64,000 nt of DNA from Streptomyces sp. NBC_00425 (GTDB lineage: Bacteria > Actinomycetota > Actinomycetes > Streptomycetales > Streptomycetaceae). The notes beneath the pieces are model-generated. The model had not been told where the DNA came from. It was given only the letters and a program-made list of their open reading frames with translations, and did not search any database. Below, one piece after another: positions 7,420 to 17,140 of this stretch. Location: assembly GCF_036030735.1 (NCBI RefSeq), contig NZ_CP107928.1, positions 9,734,001-9,798,000 of the forward strand, in the 5' to 3' direction. The position numbers were made by a program, and so were the translations under genes. Numbering within the stretch: the first letter of the stretch is position 1; each line of letters opens with the position of its first letter.

Positions 7420-10026
7420 TCAGGCCACCGCTTCCTTCCTCCACACCCCGGGCCGCACCTCCGACCAGCCCGACGCCGGCACCCGGGGGCCGACGAGGTC
7501 GGCGAGGCGGCGGCGGGCGTAGGCCTCCAGACGGGCGTCCGCCAGCTCCGTCGCCTGGGTCAGGCACCGCACGAAGTGGGCCCGGGCCGCGTCCCGGTCG
7601 TGCGACTCCAGCGCCAGCAGGCCCCGCAGACGGTGGCTCTCGAAGCGGCCGCGGCGGTCGGGCGCCGGCGCGTCCGGCGCGCCCGGCACCAGCGCCGCCG
7701 CCGCGTCCGTCGCGCCGCTGTCCAGCCGCAGATCGGCCAGGCCCGTCAACGCCCGCACGCGCTCCTCGTCGGCGCCCGCCGCGTCGGCCGTCAGCAGGGC
7801 ACGCTCGAACAGGTCCTCCGCCACGGCGACCCGCCGCCGCTGCCAGGCGAGATCGCCCATGGCCCGCAACAGCCGCGCCTGCGCCGCCAGATCGCCCGTG
7901 CGCTGCGCCGCGTCCAGCGCCAGATCGTGGCAGACGGAACGCTCCTCCCACGCCGCCAGCGACTCCAGGAACCCCGCCATGCCGTCCACCAGGCGCAGCG
8001 TCGCCGACCACAGCCCCGCCGCGTGCGCCTGCCGCACCAGCGCCAGCAGCACCGGCCGCCGCCCCCGGAACCAGTCCAGCGGATGGCGCCCCTCGACCGG
8101 CTCCCCGGCGAACACGCCCACCGCCTCGACCTCGTCGGCCGCCGCGCCGCACAGCCGGTTCAGCGCGGCCCGCCGGACGTCGGCGTCCACCTCGGCGGCG
8201 AGCAGCTCCCCGGCCAGCAGCCGCAACAGCTCCGGCATGCGGTACCCGACCGTGCCACCGGCCCGGGCCGGCTCCGTCTGCAGGACCTGCGCCCGCACCA
8301 GCGCGTCCGCCGTCTCCCGCGCCGCCTGCAGGTCCGTCTCCAGCAGGGCCGCCGCCGCACGCAGCCCGAACGGCCCGGCGGGCAGCAGCCCCCACAGCAG
8401 GAAGGCCCGCCGCCGCGGATCGCTCAGCTCGTCCGCGGCCTGCCGCAGCCGCGGGCGCAGTGCGGGGTCCGCCGCGCCCAGCTCCGCGAGCCGGGTGCGC
8501 TCCTCACGCAGCCGCGCGGCGAGCGCCGCGCACGTCTGCCGCGGCCGGCCCGCCAGCAGGCTTCCCGCCGCCCGCAGCGCCAGCGGCAGAGCACCGCACA
8601 GCGCCACGACGTCCGCCGCCCCCGTCCCCGCGCCCGCGTCCGGCGCCGTCCCGCCCGCCGCGGCCAGCAGCAGCGCCCGGGCGTCCCGCGCCGAGGGCAC
8701 GCCGAGCGCGACGACCCGCCCCTCGAGCCCCTCGGGCACGCCCCGGCAGGTGACCAGCACCGTGCTGTCCGGCATGGCCGCGAGCACCGGACGGACCTGG
8801 TCGGCCGAGACCGCGTCGTCCAGGACCAGCAGACACCGCCGGCCGGCCGTCGACTGCCGCAGCACGGCGGCCGGTTCCCCGCCGCCCGCCGGCGCCGCAC
8901 CGTGCGCCGCGAACCGGCGCAGCAGCTGCGCCAGCACCTGCGCCGCGTCCAGCGGACGCCCGCCCCCGGTGCGCAGCCGCACGAGCGCCGAACCGTCGAA
9001 GCCGTCGCCCGCGCGGTGCGCCGCGGCCAGGGCCAGCGCGCTCTTGCCGACGCCCGCCGGGCCCGAAAGGACGACGAGCCCGCCGCCGGGCGGCCCCAAC
9101 GCCTCACCCAGAACCGCCAGTTCCTCCTCGCGGCCGGTGAACAGCAGGTCGCCGGAGGGAAGTCCACCGCTCACCGCCCACGCAGCCCCGCCGCCGGCGG
9201 GCCGCGTCACGGCGGCCGGCGGCGACGGCTCGGTCCGCTCGGCCCGCCCCGCAGGCCGAAGCAGCAGGGGATCGCCCACCAGGATGCGCTGGTGCAGCGC
9301 CTGCAACGCCCGGCCGGGCTCTATGGCCAGCTCCTCCACGAGCCCCCGGCGCAGCCGCGCGAACACCTGCAGCGCGTCGGCCTGCCGCCCCGACCGGTAC
9401 AGCGCCACCATCAGATGCGCGTGGAACTCCTCGCGCAGCGGCAGCTCCGCGGTCACCGCCTGCAGCTCGCCGATCAGCCCCCGATGACGGCCCAGATGCA
9501 GCTCGGCCCTGATGCACTGTTCCAGCGCCGACGTGCGCATCTCCGACAGCCGCACCGCCGTGGCGTCCAGCAGCGGTCCGTGCGGGGTGTCCGACAGGAG
9601 CGGCCCGCGCCACAGACCGAGGGCCCGGCGCTGCAGATCTGCCGCGCCCCGGTAGTCCTGCCGGTCCATCAGCTCCCGGCCCCGGCCGTGCAGCTCCTCC
9701 AGCACCGCCAGGTCCAACTGCGCCGGGTCCAGCCGCAGTTCGTACCCCGGCGGCCGCGTCACCAGCGCGTCGCGGCCCAGCTCGGCGTCCACCTCGTGCA
9801 GCAGCTTGCGCAGCTGCGAGATGTACACCTGGAGCGTCGTCGTCGCGGTGCGCGGCGGGTCCTCGCCCCACAGCTCGTCGATCAGGCTGTCCACCGACAC
9901 GATCTCGTTCGCCCGCACCAGCAGCGTGGCGAGGACGACCCGTATCTTCGCCGCGCGCGGCGTCAGAGCCTCGGACGTGCCCGGCGCTCCCCGTACCTCC
10001 AGCGGACCCAGAATCCTGAATCGCAT
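7420..10026 (-). CDS. SARP-family pathway activator (OmpR-type wHTH, BTAD, NB-ARC, TPR-like)
   Basis: This 868-aa large SARP starts at ATG 10026 (MRFRILGPLEV, the typical SARP start) after a purine-rich GGGGG. An upstream in-frame extension to 10134 lacks this logic. An OmpR/PhoB-type winged helix occupies about residues 1-95 and a bacterial transcriptional activation domain about 100-250. An NB-ARC/AAA-like ATPase follows with P-loop SGPAGVGKSALA and Walker B LLVLDD, then a long helical, Ala-rich C-terminus of TPR type. SARPs bind heptameric direct repeats upstream of biosynthetic promoters. It diverges from the acyl-AMP ligase operon, so it probably activates that operon and perhaps the whole cluster. 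Confidence 0.93.
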   Translation of the reverse strand: MRFRILGPLEVRGAPGTSEALTPRAAKIRVVLATLLVRANEIVSVDSLIDELWGEDPPRTATTTLQVYISQLRKLLHEVDAELGRDALVTRPPGYELRLDPAQLDLAVLEELHGRGRELMDRQDYRGAADLQRRALGLWRGPLLSDTPHGPLLDATAVRLSEMRTSALEQCIRAELHLGRHRGLIGELQAVTAELPLREEFHAHLMVALYRSGRQADALQVFARLRRGLVEELAIEPGRALQALHQRILVGDPLLLRPAGRAERTEPSPPAAVTRPAGGGAAWAVSGGLPSGDLLFTGREEELAVLGEALGPPGGGLVVLSGPAGVGKSALALAAAHRAGDGFDGSALVRLRTGGGRPLDAAQVLAQLLRRFAAHGAAPAGGGEPAAVLRQSTAGRRCLLVLDDAVSADQVRPVLAAMPDSTVLVTCRGVPEGLEGRVVALGVPSARDARALLLAAAGGTAPDAGAGTGAADVVALCGALPLALRAAGSLLAGRPRQTCAALAARLREERTRLAELGAADPALRPRLRQAADELSDPRRRAFLLWGLLPAGPFGLRAAAALLETDLQAARETADALVRAQVLQTEPARAGGTVGYRMPELLRLLAGELLAAEVDADVRRAALNRLCGAAADEVEAVGVFAGEPVEGRHPLDWFRGRRPVLLALVRQAHAAGLWSATLRLVDGMAGFLESLAAWEERSVCHDLALDAAQRTGDLAAQARLLRAMGDLAWQRRRVAVAEDLFERALLTADAAGADEERVRALTGLADLRLDSGATDAAAALVPGAPDAPAPDRRGRFESHRLRGLLALESHDRDAARAHFVRCLTQATELADARLEAYARRRLADLVGPRVPASGWSEVRPGVWRKEAVA

Positions 10027-10245
10027 GGCGCCCCCTGTCCTAGACGAGCCACGATAGGCCGGGCCCCACCCCTGTTTTCGGACAGGCACCCCCCTATCCG
10101 CGACGGTCCTCCCACCCCGAGCCGGTCCGCGCATGAGAGCTCTGCAAGCCCTGCTTTAGCACCGGCGATGACCATGCGGAGGCCTTGGCCACAAGGGGGC
10201 ACGGCGCGTCCCGCTCCGGTCCCGAGGGCACCACGAGGGGGCGAA
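10027..10245. promoter_or_regulatory. Divergent promoter region between the SARP gene and the acyl-AMP ligase operon
   Basis: This 219-base non-coding gap must hold promoters for both directions. It contains an inverted repeat CCTGT...ACAGG at 10071-10086 and a nearby CCTGTCC at 10034-10040 on the SARP side. The fatty-acyl-AMP ligase start is preceded by AGGGGGCGAA. Exact -10/-35 boxes and SARP heptads were not resolved by eye. Confidence 0.5.
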
Positions 10246-12087
10246 GTGACTGGCGAGACCGCCGCTGACATCACGCGAAACGACGAGTACGGCACGTTCA
10301 CCCGGCTGCTGCTCGACCGGGCGCAGGCCCTTGGCGACACCACCGCGCACGTCTTCGTACGCGACACCGGCGCCGCGACCGCCGCGGAACACCTCACCTA
10401 CGGCGAACTCGACCGGACGGCCCGGACCCTGGCGCTGCGGCTGCACGAACGCGGCGCCCAGGGCCGGCCCGTCCTGCTGCTGCACCCGCCCGGCCCCGAC
10501 TTCCTCAAGGCGTTCGCCGGCTGCCTGTACGCCGGAGCCATCGCCGTCCCGGCCCCGCTGCCCGGCGACCGCGGCGAGCGGCTGCACCGCCTGACCGGCA
10601 TCATCAAGGACACCGGCGCCCAGCTCGTCCTCACCGACATCGCCCACGCCCCCGACGTGTCGCTGTGGCTCGCCACCGCGGGCCGCGGCGACGTCGTGTG
10701 CCTGGCCACCGACGTCGACGAGGACGACGGCCCCGACGACTGGCGCCCGCCCACCACCGGCCCCGACGACCTGGCGTTCCTGCAGTACACCTCCGGATCC
10801 ACCTCACAGCCGCGCGGCGTCATGGTCAGCCACCGCAACCTCCTCGCCAACCAGGAGGTGATGCGCCGCGCCCTCGGCACCACAGCGGCCGACCGGTTCG
10901 GCGGCTGGCTGCCCCACTACCACGACATGGGCCTCATCGCCCATCTCCTGCACCCCCTGTGGCTGGGCAGCGCGTCCGTGCAGATGGCCCCGAGCGCCTT
11001 CATCAAACGCCCCGTCCGCTGGCTGCGGATGATCGAGGAACACGGGGTGACGATCGGCGGCGGCCCCAACTTCTGCTACGACCTGTGCCTGCGCCGGATC
11101 ACCGACGAACAGGTCGCCGGCCTGGACCTGTCCCGCTGGCGGCTGGCCCTCAACGGCGCCGAACCGGTACGCGCCCAGACCCTCGAGGCGTTCACCCGCC
11201 GCTTCGCCGCCGCCGGCCTCGACGCCGCCGCCGTCTACCCCGCCTACGGACTCGCCGAAGCCACCCTCATGGTGTCCGGCGGCGCCCCCGGCCGCCCCTA
11301 CGGCCGGCTCACCGTCGACCAGCCGGGCCTCGAACACGACGCGCTGCGCGCCCCCGCCCCCCGAGCCGCCGCCCGCATCCTCGTCAGCAGCGGCCGCGCC
11401 GACGGCTTCGACGTACGCATCGTCGACCCCGTCGACGGCCGCGAACTGCCCGCGGGCCGCGTCGGCGAGATCTGGCTGCGCGGCGACAGCGTGGCCCAGG
11501 GCTACTGGCGCAAACCCCTGGAGACGGCCGAGACCTTCCACGCCGTCCTCGCCGGCGCCGGCGGCGACGGCGGCTATCTGCGCACCGGCGACCTCGGCGC
11601 CCTCGACGGCGGCGAACTCTACGTCACCGGACGGCTGAAGGAAGTCATCATCCTCAACGGCCGCAACATCTACCCGCAGGACGTCGAATGGGCCCTGCGC
11701 GAGGTCAGCCCCGCCCTCGGCGCCTGCCACGGCGCCGTGTTCACCGTCGGCGCCGACCGCGAACAGCTCGTCGTCGTCCAGGAGGTGCGCGCCCCGCACG
11801 CCGACCAGAGCCGCCTGCACGCCCTGGCCTGCCGGATGCAGGCCCTGATCGGCCGGGACTTCGACGTGCCCGTCGGCAACGTGGTGCTGGTGCGCCCCGG
11901 CACCCTGCGCCGCACCACCAGCGGCAAGACACAACGCACCCTGATGCGCAGACTGTTCCTGGAGGACCGGCTGTCCCCCCTGTTCGAGGTCCTCGACCCG
12001 CAGGTCGAGAACCTGGTGCGGCCCCGGCCCGCGGACGAGGACGCCCTGTCCGCCGTCGCCGGCGGACCGCGGGACCTGTCGTGGTGA
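10246..12087 (+). CDS. Fatty-acyl-AMP ligase (FAAL) / acyl-ACP loading ligase
   Basis: This 613-aa member of the ANL adenylation superfamily carries the AMP-binding P-loop YTSGSTSQPRGV, the adenine motif YGLAEATL and the hinge/core motif GDLGALDGGELYVTGRLKE near residue 450. The N-terminal GTFTRLLLDRAQ and the PHYHDMGLI segment are typical of FAALs, which activate a carboxylic acid with ATP and pass it to an ACP rather than to CoA. GTG 10246 was chosen for its GGGGG ribosome site; the frame stays open far upstream only as a shadow antisense to the SARP and HExxH genes. It is the first gene of an operon coupled by GTGA/ATGA overlaps. It likely supplies an unusual acyl starter to the ACP at 13896 or to the single-module PKS. 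Confidence 0.92.
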   Translation: MTGETAADITRNDEYGTFTRLLLDRAQALGDTTAHVFVRDTGAATAAEHLTYGELDRTARTLALRLHERGAQGRPVLLLHPPGPDFLKAFAGCLYAGAIAVPAPLPGDRGERLHRLTGIIKDTGAQLVLTDIAHAPDVSLWLATAGRGDVVCLATDVDEDDGPDDWRPPTTGPDDLAFLQYTSGSTSQPRGVMVSHRNLLANQEVMRRALGTTAADRFGGWLPHYHDMGLIAHLLHPLWLGSASVQMAPSAFIKRPVRWLRMIEEHGVTIGGGPNFCYDLCLRRITDEQVAGLDLSRWRLALNGAEPVRAQTLEAFTRRFAAAGLDAAAVYPAYGLAEATLMVSGGAPGRPYGRLTVDQPGLEHDALRAPAPRAAARILVSSGRADGFDVRIVDPVDGRELPAGRVGEIWLRGDSVAQGYWRKPLETAETFHAVLAGAGGDGGYLRTGDLGALDGGELYVTGRLKEVIILNGRNIYPQDVEWALREVSPALGACHGAVFTVGADREQLVVVQEVRAPHADQSRLHALACRMQALIGRDFDVPVGNVVLVRPGTLRRTTSGKTQRTLMRRLFLEDRLSPLFEVLDPQVENLVRPRPADEDALSAVAGGPRDLSW

Positions 12088-13832
12088 ACGGGCTCACCAC
12101 CGCGCCGCGGCCCCCCGTCCGGCCCGCCGCGCCCGAGGACCGGGCGGCCGAACTGGAGAAACGGTTCGGGGACCCCGCCGCCCCCGGCAACCCCGTCGGC
12201 TACGCCGCACTGCTGTCCGCCGACCGGCGGGCCGCGCTGTCCGCCGACGCCGAGGACCTCCTCGACGACTTCGGCATGCACCTGGAGTACGTGCCCCGCG
12301 CCCTGGGCGGCCGCTTCACCTGCGCGGAGACGCTGCTGCGCGTGATGCGTCCGGTCTTCCGCCGCGACGTCAGCCTCGGCATGGGCTACGGCATGAGCAC
12401 CTTCATGGCCGCATCCGACGTGTGGCTGGCCGGCAGCCGCCACCAGCAGGACTGGCTGGCCCGGCTGCTCATCGGGCGGTCCAAGGCCGCCATCGCCCAG
12501 CACGAGACGGCCCACACCAACGACTTCGTCCGCAGCCAGGTCCGCGCCGTGCACGCGGACGGCCGGCTCCACGTCACCGGCGCCAAGACCATCGTCAACA
12601 ACGCGCGCCGCGCCGACGCCCTGGTGCTGTTCTGCCGCACCGACGACCGCGTCGGCAGCGCCAGCCACTCGGCACTCCTGCTCGACCCCCGCACCCTGCC
12701 CGCCGACCGCTACCGGGCCGGCTCGCGCCGCCCCTCCGTCGGACTGCGCGGCGCCCACCTGGACAGCATCGAGTTCGACGACTGCCCGCTGCCCGAGGAC
12801 GCCCTGCTCGGGCCGGCCGGCAGCGGCGTCCCCACCGCACTGCGCTCCTTCCAGGTCAGCCGCACCCTCACCGCCGCCATGGTGGCCGCGGCCGTCGACA
12901 CCAGCCTGCGCACCGCGGTCCTCGTCGACCGCATCCAGGGCCCGGGCGACGGCGGCCTGTCACCCATGGACCCCGAGGCCACCGCCGCCACCCTCGCCAA
13001 CTCCTTCGTCAACCTGCTCTTCTACGACTGCCTCGCCGTCGTCGCCACCCGCGCCCTGCACCTGTACCCGGCCGAGACCAGCGTCTACTCGGCCGCCGTC
13101 AAGGCACTGCTGCCCCGCGTCCTGAGCGAGACGATGTACGACCTGGCGACCGTCCTCGGCTCGCAGATCTACACCCGCGCCGGCACGATCGGCGTGTTCC
13201 AGAAACACATCAGGGACGTGCCGGTCATCAGCCTCGGCCACGCCGGGACCGTCGCCTGCCAGGCCACCATCATCCCCCAGCTCCCGAGCCTGGCCCGCAG
13301 CTGGTTCTCCGGCGAAGGCGCAGGCCCCGGCCTGTTCCGCCCGGCCGCACCGCTGCCCCCCTTCGACTACACCGCCCTGGTCCTCGCCGGCGGACGCGAC
13401 AGCCTCAGCGCCACCCTGATCGACACGGCCGCCACCCTCCCCGCCCGCAACCCCGTCGAACGCGCCCTGCGCGCCCTGGCCGGACAGTTCGTCGACGAAC
13501 TCGACGACCTGCGCGCCAGAATCCTCGCGCTGCCCCCGGTGAACGAGCACACGCCGGTGCGCCCCGCCTGGTTCGCCCTGACCGACCGCTACGTCCTCGT
13601 CCTGGCCGCCGCCGCCGTCCTCGGCGTGTGGCGGCACAGCCGCGACGACCGCGACCCCTTCCTCGCCGACCCGGCCTGGGCGACGGCCGCCCTGCACCGC
13701 ATCGCCCGCCGCCTCGGCGCCCCCGCCGCGGACCTGCCCCCCCAGTGCATGGCCCGCGTGCACCAGGAGGTGCTGGCCCGCTTCGGCGACCGCCGCAGCT
13801 ACGACCTGTACAACACGCCGCTCCCCGGCTGA
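12084..13832 (+). CDS. Acyl-CoA/acyl-ACP dehydrogenase
   Basis: This 582-aa flavoprotein of the acyl-CoA dehydrogenase/oxidase superfamily overlaps the FAAL stop (GTGA). The N-terminal helical domain, the mid beta domain (AIAQHETAHTNDF, then HVTGAKTIVNN) and the C-terminal FAD-binding helices (with FQKHIRDVP, like the usual QxxGGxG region) are recognisable. It is longer than standard 380-aa dehydrogenases and closer to acyl-CoA oxidase size. In FAAL-ACP systems such enzymes introduce an alpha,beta double bond while the acyl chain sits on the carrier protein. The acyl substrate is presumably the FAAL product on the next-encoded ACP. Confidence 0.88.
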   Translation: MNGLTTAPRPPVRPAAPEDRAAELEKRFGDPAAPGNPVGYAALLSADRRAALSADAEDLLDDFGMHLEYVPRALGGRFTCAETLLRVMRPVFRRDVSLGMGYGMSTFMAASDVWLAGSRHQQDWLARLLIGRSKAAIAQHETAHTNDFVRSQVRAVHADGRLHVTGAKTIVNNARRADALVLFCRTDDRVGSASHSALLLDPRTLPADRYRAGSRRPSVGLRGAHLDSIEFDDCPLPEDALLGPAGSGVPTALRSFQVSRTLTAAMVAAAVDTSLRTAVLVDRIQGPGDGGLSPMDPEATAATLANSFVNLLFYDCLAVVATRALHLYPAETSVYSAAVKALLPRVLSETMYDLATVLGSQIYTRAGTIGVFQKHIRDVPVISLGHAGTVACQATIIPQLPSLARSWFSGEGAGPGLFRPAAPLPPFDYTALVLAGGRDSLSATLIDTAATLPARNPVERALRALAGQFVDELDDLRARILALPPVNEHTPVRPAWFALTDRYVLVLAAAAVLGVWRHSRDDRDPFLADPAWATAALHRIARRLGAPAADLPPQCMARVHQEVLARFGDRRSYDLYNTPLPG

Positions 13833-13895
13833 CCGCCGACCGAGCCACCACCCCCCTTCTCCCGCAACGGCCCCTACTCCCGAGGAGACCCGGCC

Positions 13896-14183
13896 ATGAC
13901 CCTCTCCGCGCCGCCGAAGGCGGCAGCCCCCCTGTACCGCTGGCTCACCGACCGCCTCGCGGTCTATATGGACCGGGCGCCGGAGAGCATCGACCCCACG
14001 GTGCCGCTCGCCGCATACGGCATGGACTCCGTGTGCGCGCTGAGCCTGTGCGGCGACGTCGAGGACGAGCTCGGGATCGCCGTGGAGCCCACACTGGCCT
14101 GGGACCACCCCACGGTCGCGGCGCTCGCCGGGCATCTCACCGCCCGCGGCGTCCGGCTCCCCGACAGCGGGCCGCAGCGGTGA
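13896..14183 (+). CDS. Stand-alone acyl carrier protein
   Basis: This 95-aa carrier protein has the phosphopantetheine site YGMDSV (Ser about 46) and the following helix II/III pattern. GAGGAG precedes ATG 13896. Its stop overlaps the GTG of the PKS gene. It presumably accepts the acyl group from the FAAL, presents it to the dehydrogenase, then hands it to the KS of the next protein. The dedicated Sfp-type transferase at 20346 may activate it. Confidence 0.92.
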   Translation: MTLSAPPKAAAPLYRWLTDRLAVYMDRAPESIDPTVPLAAYGMDSVCALSLCGDVEDELGIAVEPTLAWDHPTVAALAGHLTARGVRLPDSGPQR

Positions 14184-17140
14184 GCGCGGACGCCGTCGCC
14201 ATCGTCGGCCTGGACTGCGTCCTGCCCGGCGCGCCCGACGCCGACGCCTACTGGAACCTGCTGATGCGCGCCGGTGACGCGATCGGCGAACTGCCCGCGC
14301 AACGCCGCGACGGGCACGGCTTCGACGACACGGTGCGCGGCGGCTTCATCGACGACATCGCCACCTTCGACAACGACTTCTTCACCGTCGCGCCGCGCGA
14401 GGCCGCCGCCATGGACCCCCAGCAGCGACTGCTCCTGCAGTGCGCCTGGCGGGCCCTGGAGGACGCCGGGCAGTCGCCGGCCGCACTGGCGGGCGGCGAC
14501 ACCGGCGTCTTCGTCGGCGTCATGGGCAGCGAATGGGCCCAGCTCCACCTCACCGACCCCACACGGGTCACCCCCCAGCTCGGGGCGGGCAGCAGCGCGG
14601 CGATGACCGCCAACCGCATCTCCTACCACCTCGACCTCAAGGGCCCGAGCCTCGCCGTCGACACCGCCTGCTCGTCCTCCCTGGTGGCCGTGCACCTCGC
14701 AGTCAACTCACTGCTGGCCGGCGAGTCCTCCACCGCCGTCGCGGGCGGCGTCAACCTCGTCCTCACCCCCGCACCCGGACTCGTCTACGAACGGATGGGC
14801 CTGGCCGCCCGGGACGGCCGCTGCAAGCCCTTCAGCACCGACGCCGACGGCATCGGCCGCAGCGACGGCGTGGGCGTCGTGGTACTGCGGCGCCTGACCG
14901 ACGCCCTGGCCGACGGCCAGCGGATCTACGCGGTCGTCCACGGCACCGCCGTCAACCAGGACGGCCGCAGCAACGGCCTCACCGCCCCCAACCGGTGGTC
15001 GCAGCGCGAAGTCGTCGCCGCCGCCTGCCGGCGCGCCCGCATCACCCCCGCACAGGTGAGGTTCATCGAGGCGCACGGCACCGGGACCGCGCTCGGCGAC
15101 ATCATCGAGTGCGCCGCCCTCGGCGAACTGCACGCCGTGCAACGGGACGAGCCCTGCGCCATCGGATCCGTGAAAGGCAACCTCGGCCACACCGAGGGCG
15201 CCGCCGGCATCGCGGGCCTCATCAAGGTCGCGCTCGCGCTGCACCACCGCATCGTGCCCGCCAGCCGCTTCGCCGACCGCGAGAACCCCCAACTACGGCT
15301 CGCCGAACGCGGACTGCGGCTCATCAAGGCGCCCATACGACTGCCCGCCGACGACGTCTGGGCCGGCGTCAGCAGCTTCGGCATGGGCGGCACCAACGCC
15401 CACGCCGTCCTCGCCGGCGCCCCGCGCCCCCGCCGCACCCCGACCGCACGCGCCCCGCGCCCCGCCGCCCGCGCCGTGGGCGTGTTCACCGTCTCCGCCA
15501 ACACCCCCGAGGCGCTGCGCCGCAACCTCGCCGTGCAGGCCGACGCCGTCGCCCGCCGCCCGCGCGGCGCCGCGGCCCCCCTGTGCTGGAGCAGCAACCT
15601 GGTCAAGACCGGCCAGTCCTACCGGGCCGCCTTCACCGCCCGCGACACCGTCGAACTCGCCGCCGCGCTGAGCGCCGCCGCCGACGACGAACAACTGCGC
15701 GCCGGCATCGCCGACCGGGCCCTGCACCCGCCGGCCATCGGCTTCCTCTTCAGCGGCCAGGGCGCCCAGGAACCCGGCATGACCGGCGCCCTCTACCGCG
15801 ACAGCGCCTCCTACCGCCGCCACCTCGACACCGCCGACGACGTGCTGCGGCCCCATCTCGGCGCCTCCGTACGGGACATGATCCTGGACGAGGACCCGGC
15901 CGTGCACCGCACCGGCTGGGCCCAGCCCGCCCTGTTCGCCGTCGAGTACGCCCTCTTCCGCACCCTGGGGGACCTCGGCATCGAGCCCGACGCCGTCCTC
16001 GGGCACAGCGTGGGCGAGTTCGCCGCCGCCGTCGCGGCGGGCGCGCTCACCCTCGACGACGCGGCCCGGCTGGTGTCGGCGCGGGCCGCGCTCATGGAGC
16101 GCCTCCCGGACGGCGGCGGCATGCTCGGCGTCCGCGCGGCCCGCGCCGACCTGGCCGCGCTCCTCGCCGACGAACCCGACGTGTGCGTCGGCGCCGTCAA
16201 CGGCCCCGACCGCACCGTGCTCTCGGGACAGCGCACCGCACTCGACCGGATCGCCGCCGCCCTGCACGGACAGGGGGTGCGCACCGACCGCCTGCGCGTC
16301 TCGCACGCCTTCCACTCCCCGCAGATGGCGCCGGCCCTGGACGGCCTCGCCGAAGCCGCCGCCGGCCTGCGAACGACGCCGCCCGCCCTGCCCATGGCCT
16401 CCACACGCTACGGCGCCATGCTCGACGACCGCCCCCTGGACGCCGCGTACTGGCGCGAGCAGGCCGCGGGCCCCGTGCTCTTCGCCGACGCCCTGAACGC
16501 CCTCATGACGGAGACCATGCCCGCCTGCCTCATCGAGATCGGGCCCAGCCCCCACCTCGTACAGCTCGCAGGACGCGCCGGACTGCCCTGCGGGGTCCGG
16601 CTGCTGCACCCCGTCCCCGGCCGCGAGGCGAGCGTGAGGGACCTCGCCGAGACCGTCGCCGCCCTCTACCGCTCGGGACTCGAACCCAGGTGGCGCGAAC
16701 TGTACGAGCCCGCCCAGCGCACCACCGAACAGCTCGCCCCCTACGCCTTCTCCACCGAACACACCTTCTGGCAGCCCGCGCCGCGCCGCACCGACCGGCC
16801 CGAACCACCCGCCGCCCCGCCGCCCGCCACCGCCCCCCCACCGGCCGGCGCGCACACCGGCCCGCACACCGACGAGGAGACGGACCCCGTGCTCGCCGCG
16901 GTGATCGAGACGGTGGTGGAGGTGGGGGAGTACGACCCGCAGCGCGTCGGACGCCAGACCCGGCTCTACGCGGACCTCGGATTCGACTCAGTGATGATCA
17001 TGCAGCTCAAGGACCGCCTCGAAGCCCGGCTGCCGCAGACGGAAGGAGTCACCGTGCAGCAACTGCTGCCCGCCCTGCGCTCGGTGGGCTCCCTCGCCGA
17101 CTTCCTCAGCGACTGGAACAGCGTAGGAGCCAGGACATGA
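14180..17140 (+). CDS. Single-module type I PKS (KS-AT-ACP)
   Basis: This 986-aa protein starts at GTG 14180, overlapping the ACP stop. The ketosynthase spans about residues 1-430 with active-site DTACSSS, EAHGTGT and NLGHTEGAAG. The acyltransferase spans about 515-800 with GHSVG and the HAFH motif that marks malonyl-CoA selection. A Pro-rich linker leads to a C-terminal ACP with LGFDSV. There is no reductive domain, so one malonyl extension giving a beta-keto product is expected. There are no obvious docking helices. It ends in ATGA coupling with the KASIII gene, so it probably extends the FAAL/dehydrogenase-derived acyl chain once before transfer. Confidence 0.95.
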   Translation: MSADAVAIVGLDCVLPGAPDADAYWNLLMRAGDAIGELPAQRRDGHGFDDTVRGGFIDDIATFDNDFFTVAPREAAAMDPQQRLLLQCAWRALEDAGQSPAALAGGDTGVFVGVMGSEWAQLHLTDPTRVTPQLGAGSSAAMTANRISYHLDLKGPSLAVDTACSSSLVAVHLAVNSLLAGESSTAVAGGVNLVLTPAPGLVYERMGLAARDGRCKPFSTDADGIGRSDGVGVVVLRRLTDALADGQRIYAVVHGTAVNQDGRSNGLTAPNRWSQREVVAAACRRARITPAQVRFIEAHGTGTALGDIIECAALGELHAVQRDEPCAIGSVKGNLGHTEGAAGIAGLIKVALALHHRIVPASRFADRENPQLRLAERGLRLIKAPIRLPADDVWAGVSSFGMGGTNAHAVLAGAPRPRRTPTARAPRPAARAVGVFTVSANTPEALRRNLAVQADAVARRPRGAAAPLCWSSNLVKTGQSYRAAFTARDTVELAAALSAAADDEQLRAGIADRALHPPAIGFLFSGQGAQEPGMTGALYRDSASYRRHLDTADDVLRPHLGASVRDMILDEDPAVHRTGWAQPALFAVEYALFRTLGDLGIEPDAVLGHSVGEFAAAVAAGALTLDDAARLVSARAALMERLPDGGGMLGVRAARADLAALLADEPDVCVGAVNGPDRTVLSGQRTALDRIAAALHGQGVRTDRLRVSHAFHSPQMAPALDGLAEAAAGLRTTPPALPMASTRYGAMLDDRPLDAAYWREQAAGPVLFADALNALMTETMPACLIEIGPSPHLVQLAGRAGLPCGVRLLHPVPGREASVRDLAETVAALYRSGLEPRWRELYEPAQRTTEQLAPYAFSTEHTFWQPAPRRTDRPEPPAAPPPATAPPPAGAHTGPHTDEETDPVLAAVIETVVEVGEYDPQRVGRQTRLYADLGFDSVMIMQLKDRLEARLPQTEGVTVQQLLPALRSVGSLADFLSDWNSVGART

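Noticed and set aside
4537..10245. Very long open plus-strand frame leading into the acyl-AMP ligase (2516 aa if read whole)
   Set aside because: It runs antisense through the HExxH operon and the SARP gene, gives Arg/Pro/Gly-rich nonsense, and the true ligase start at 10246 has its own ribosome site.
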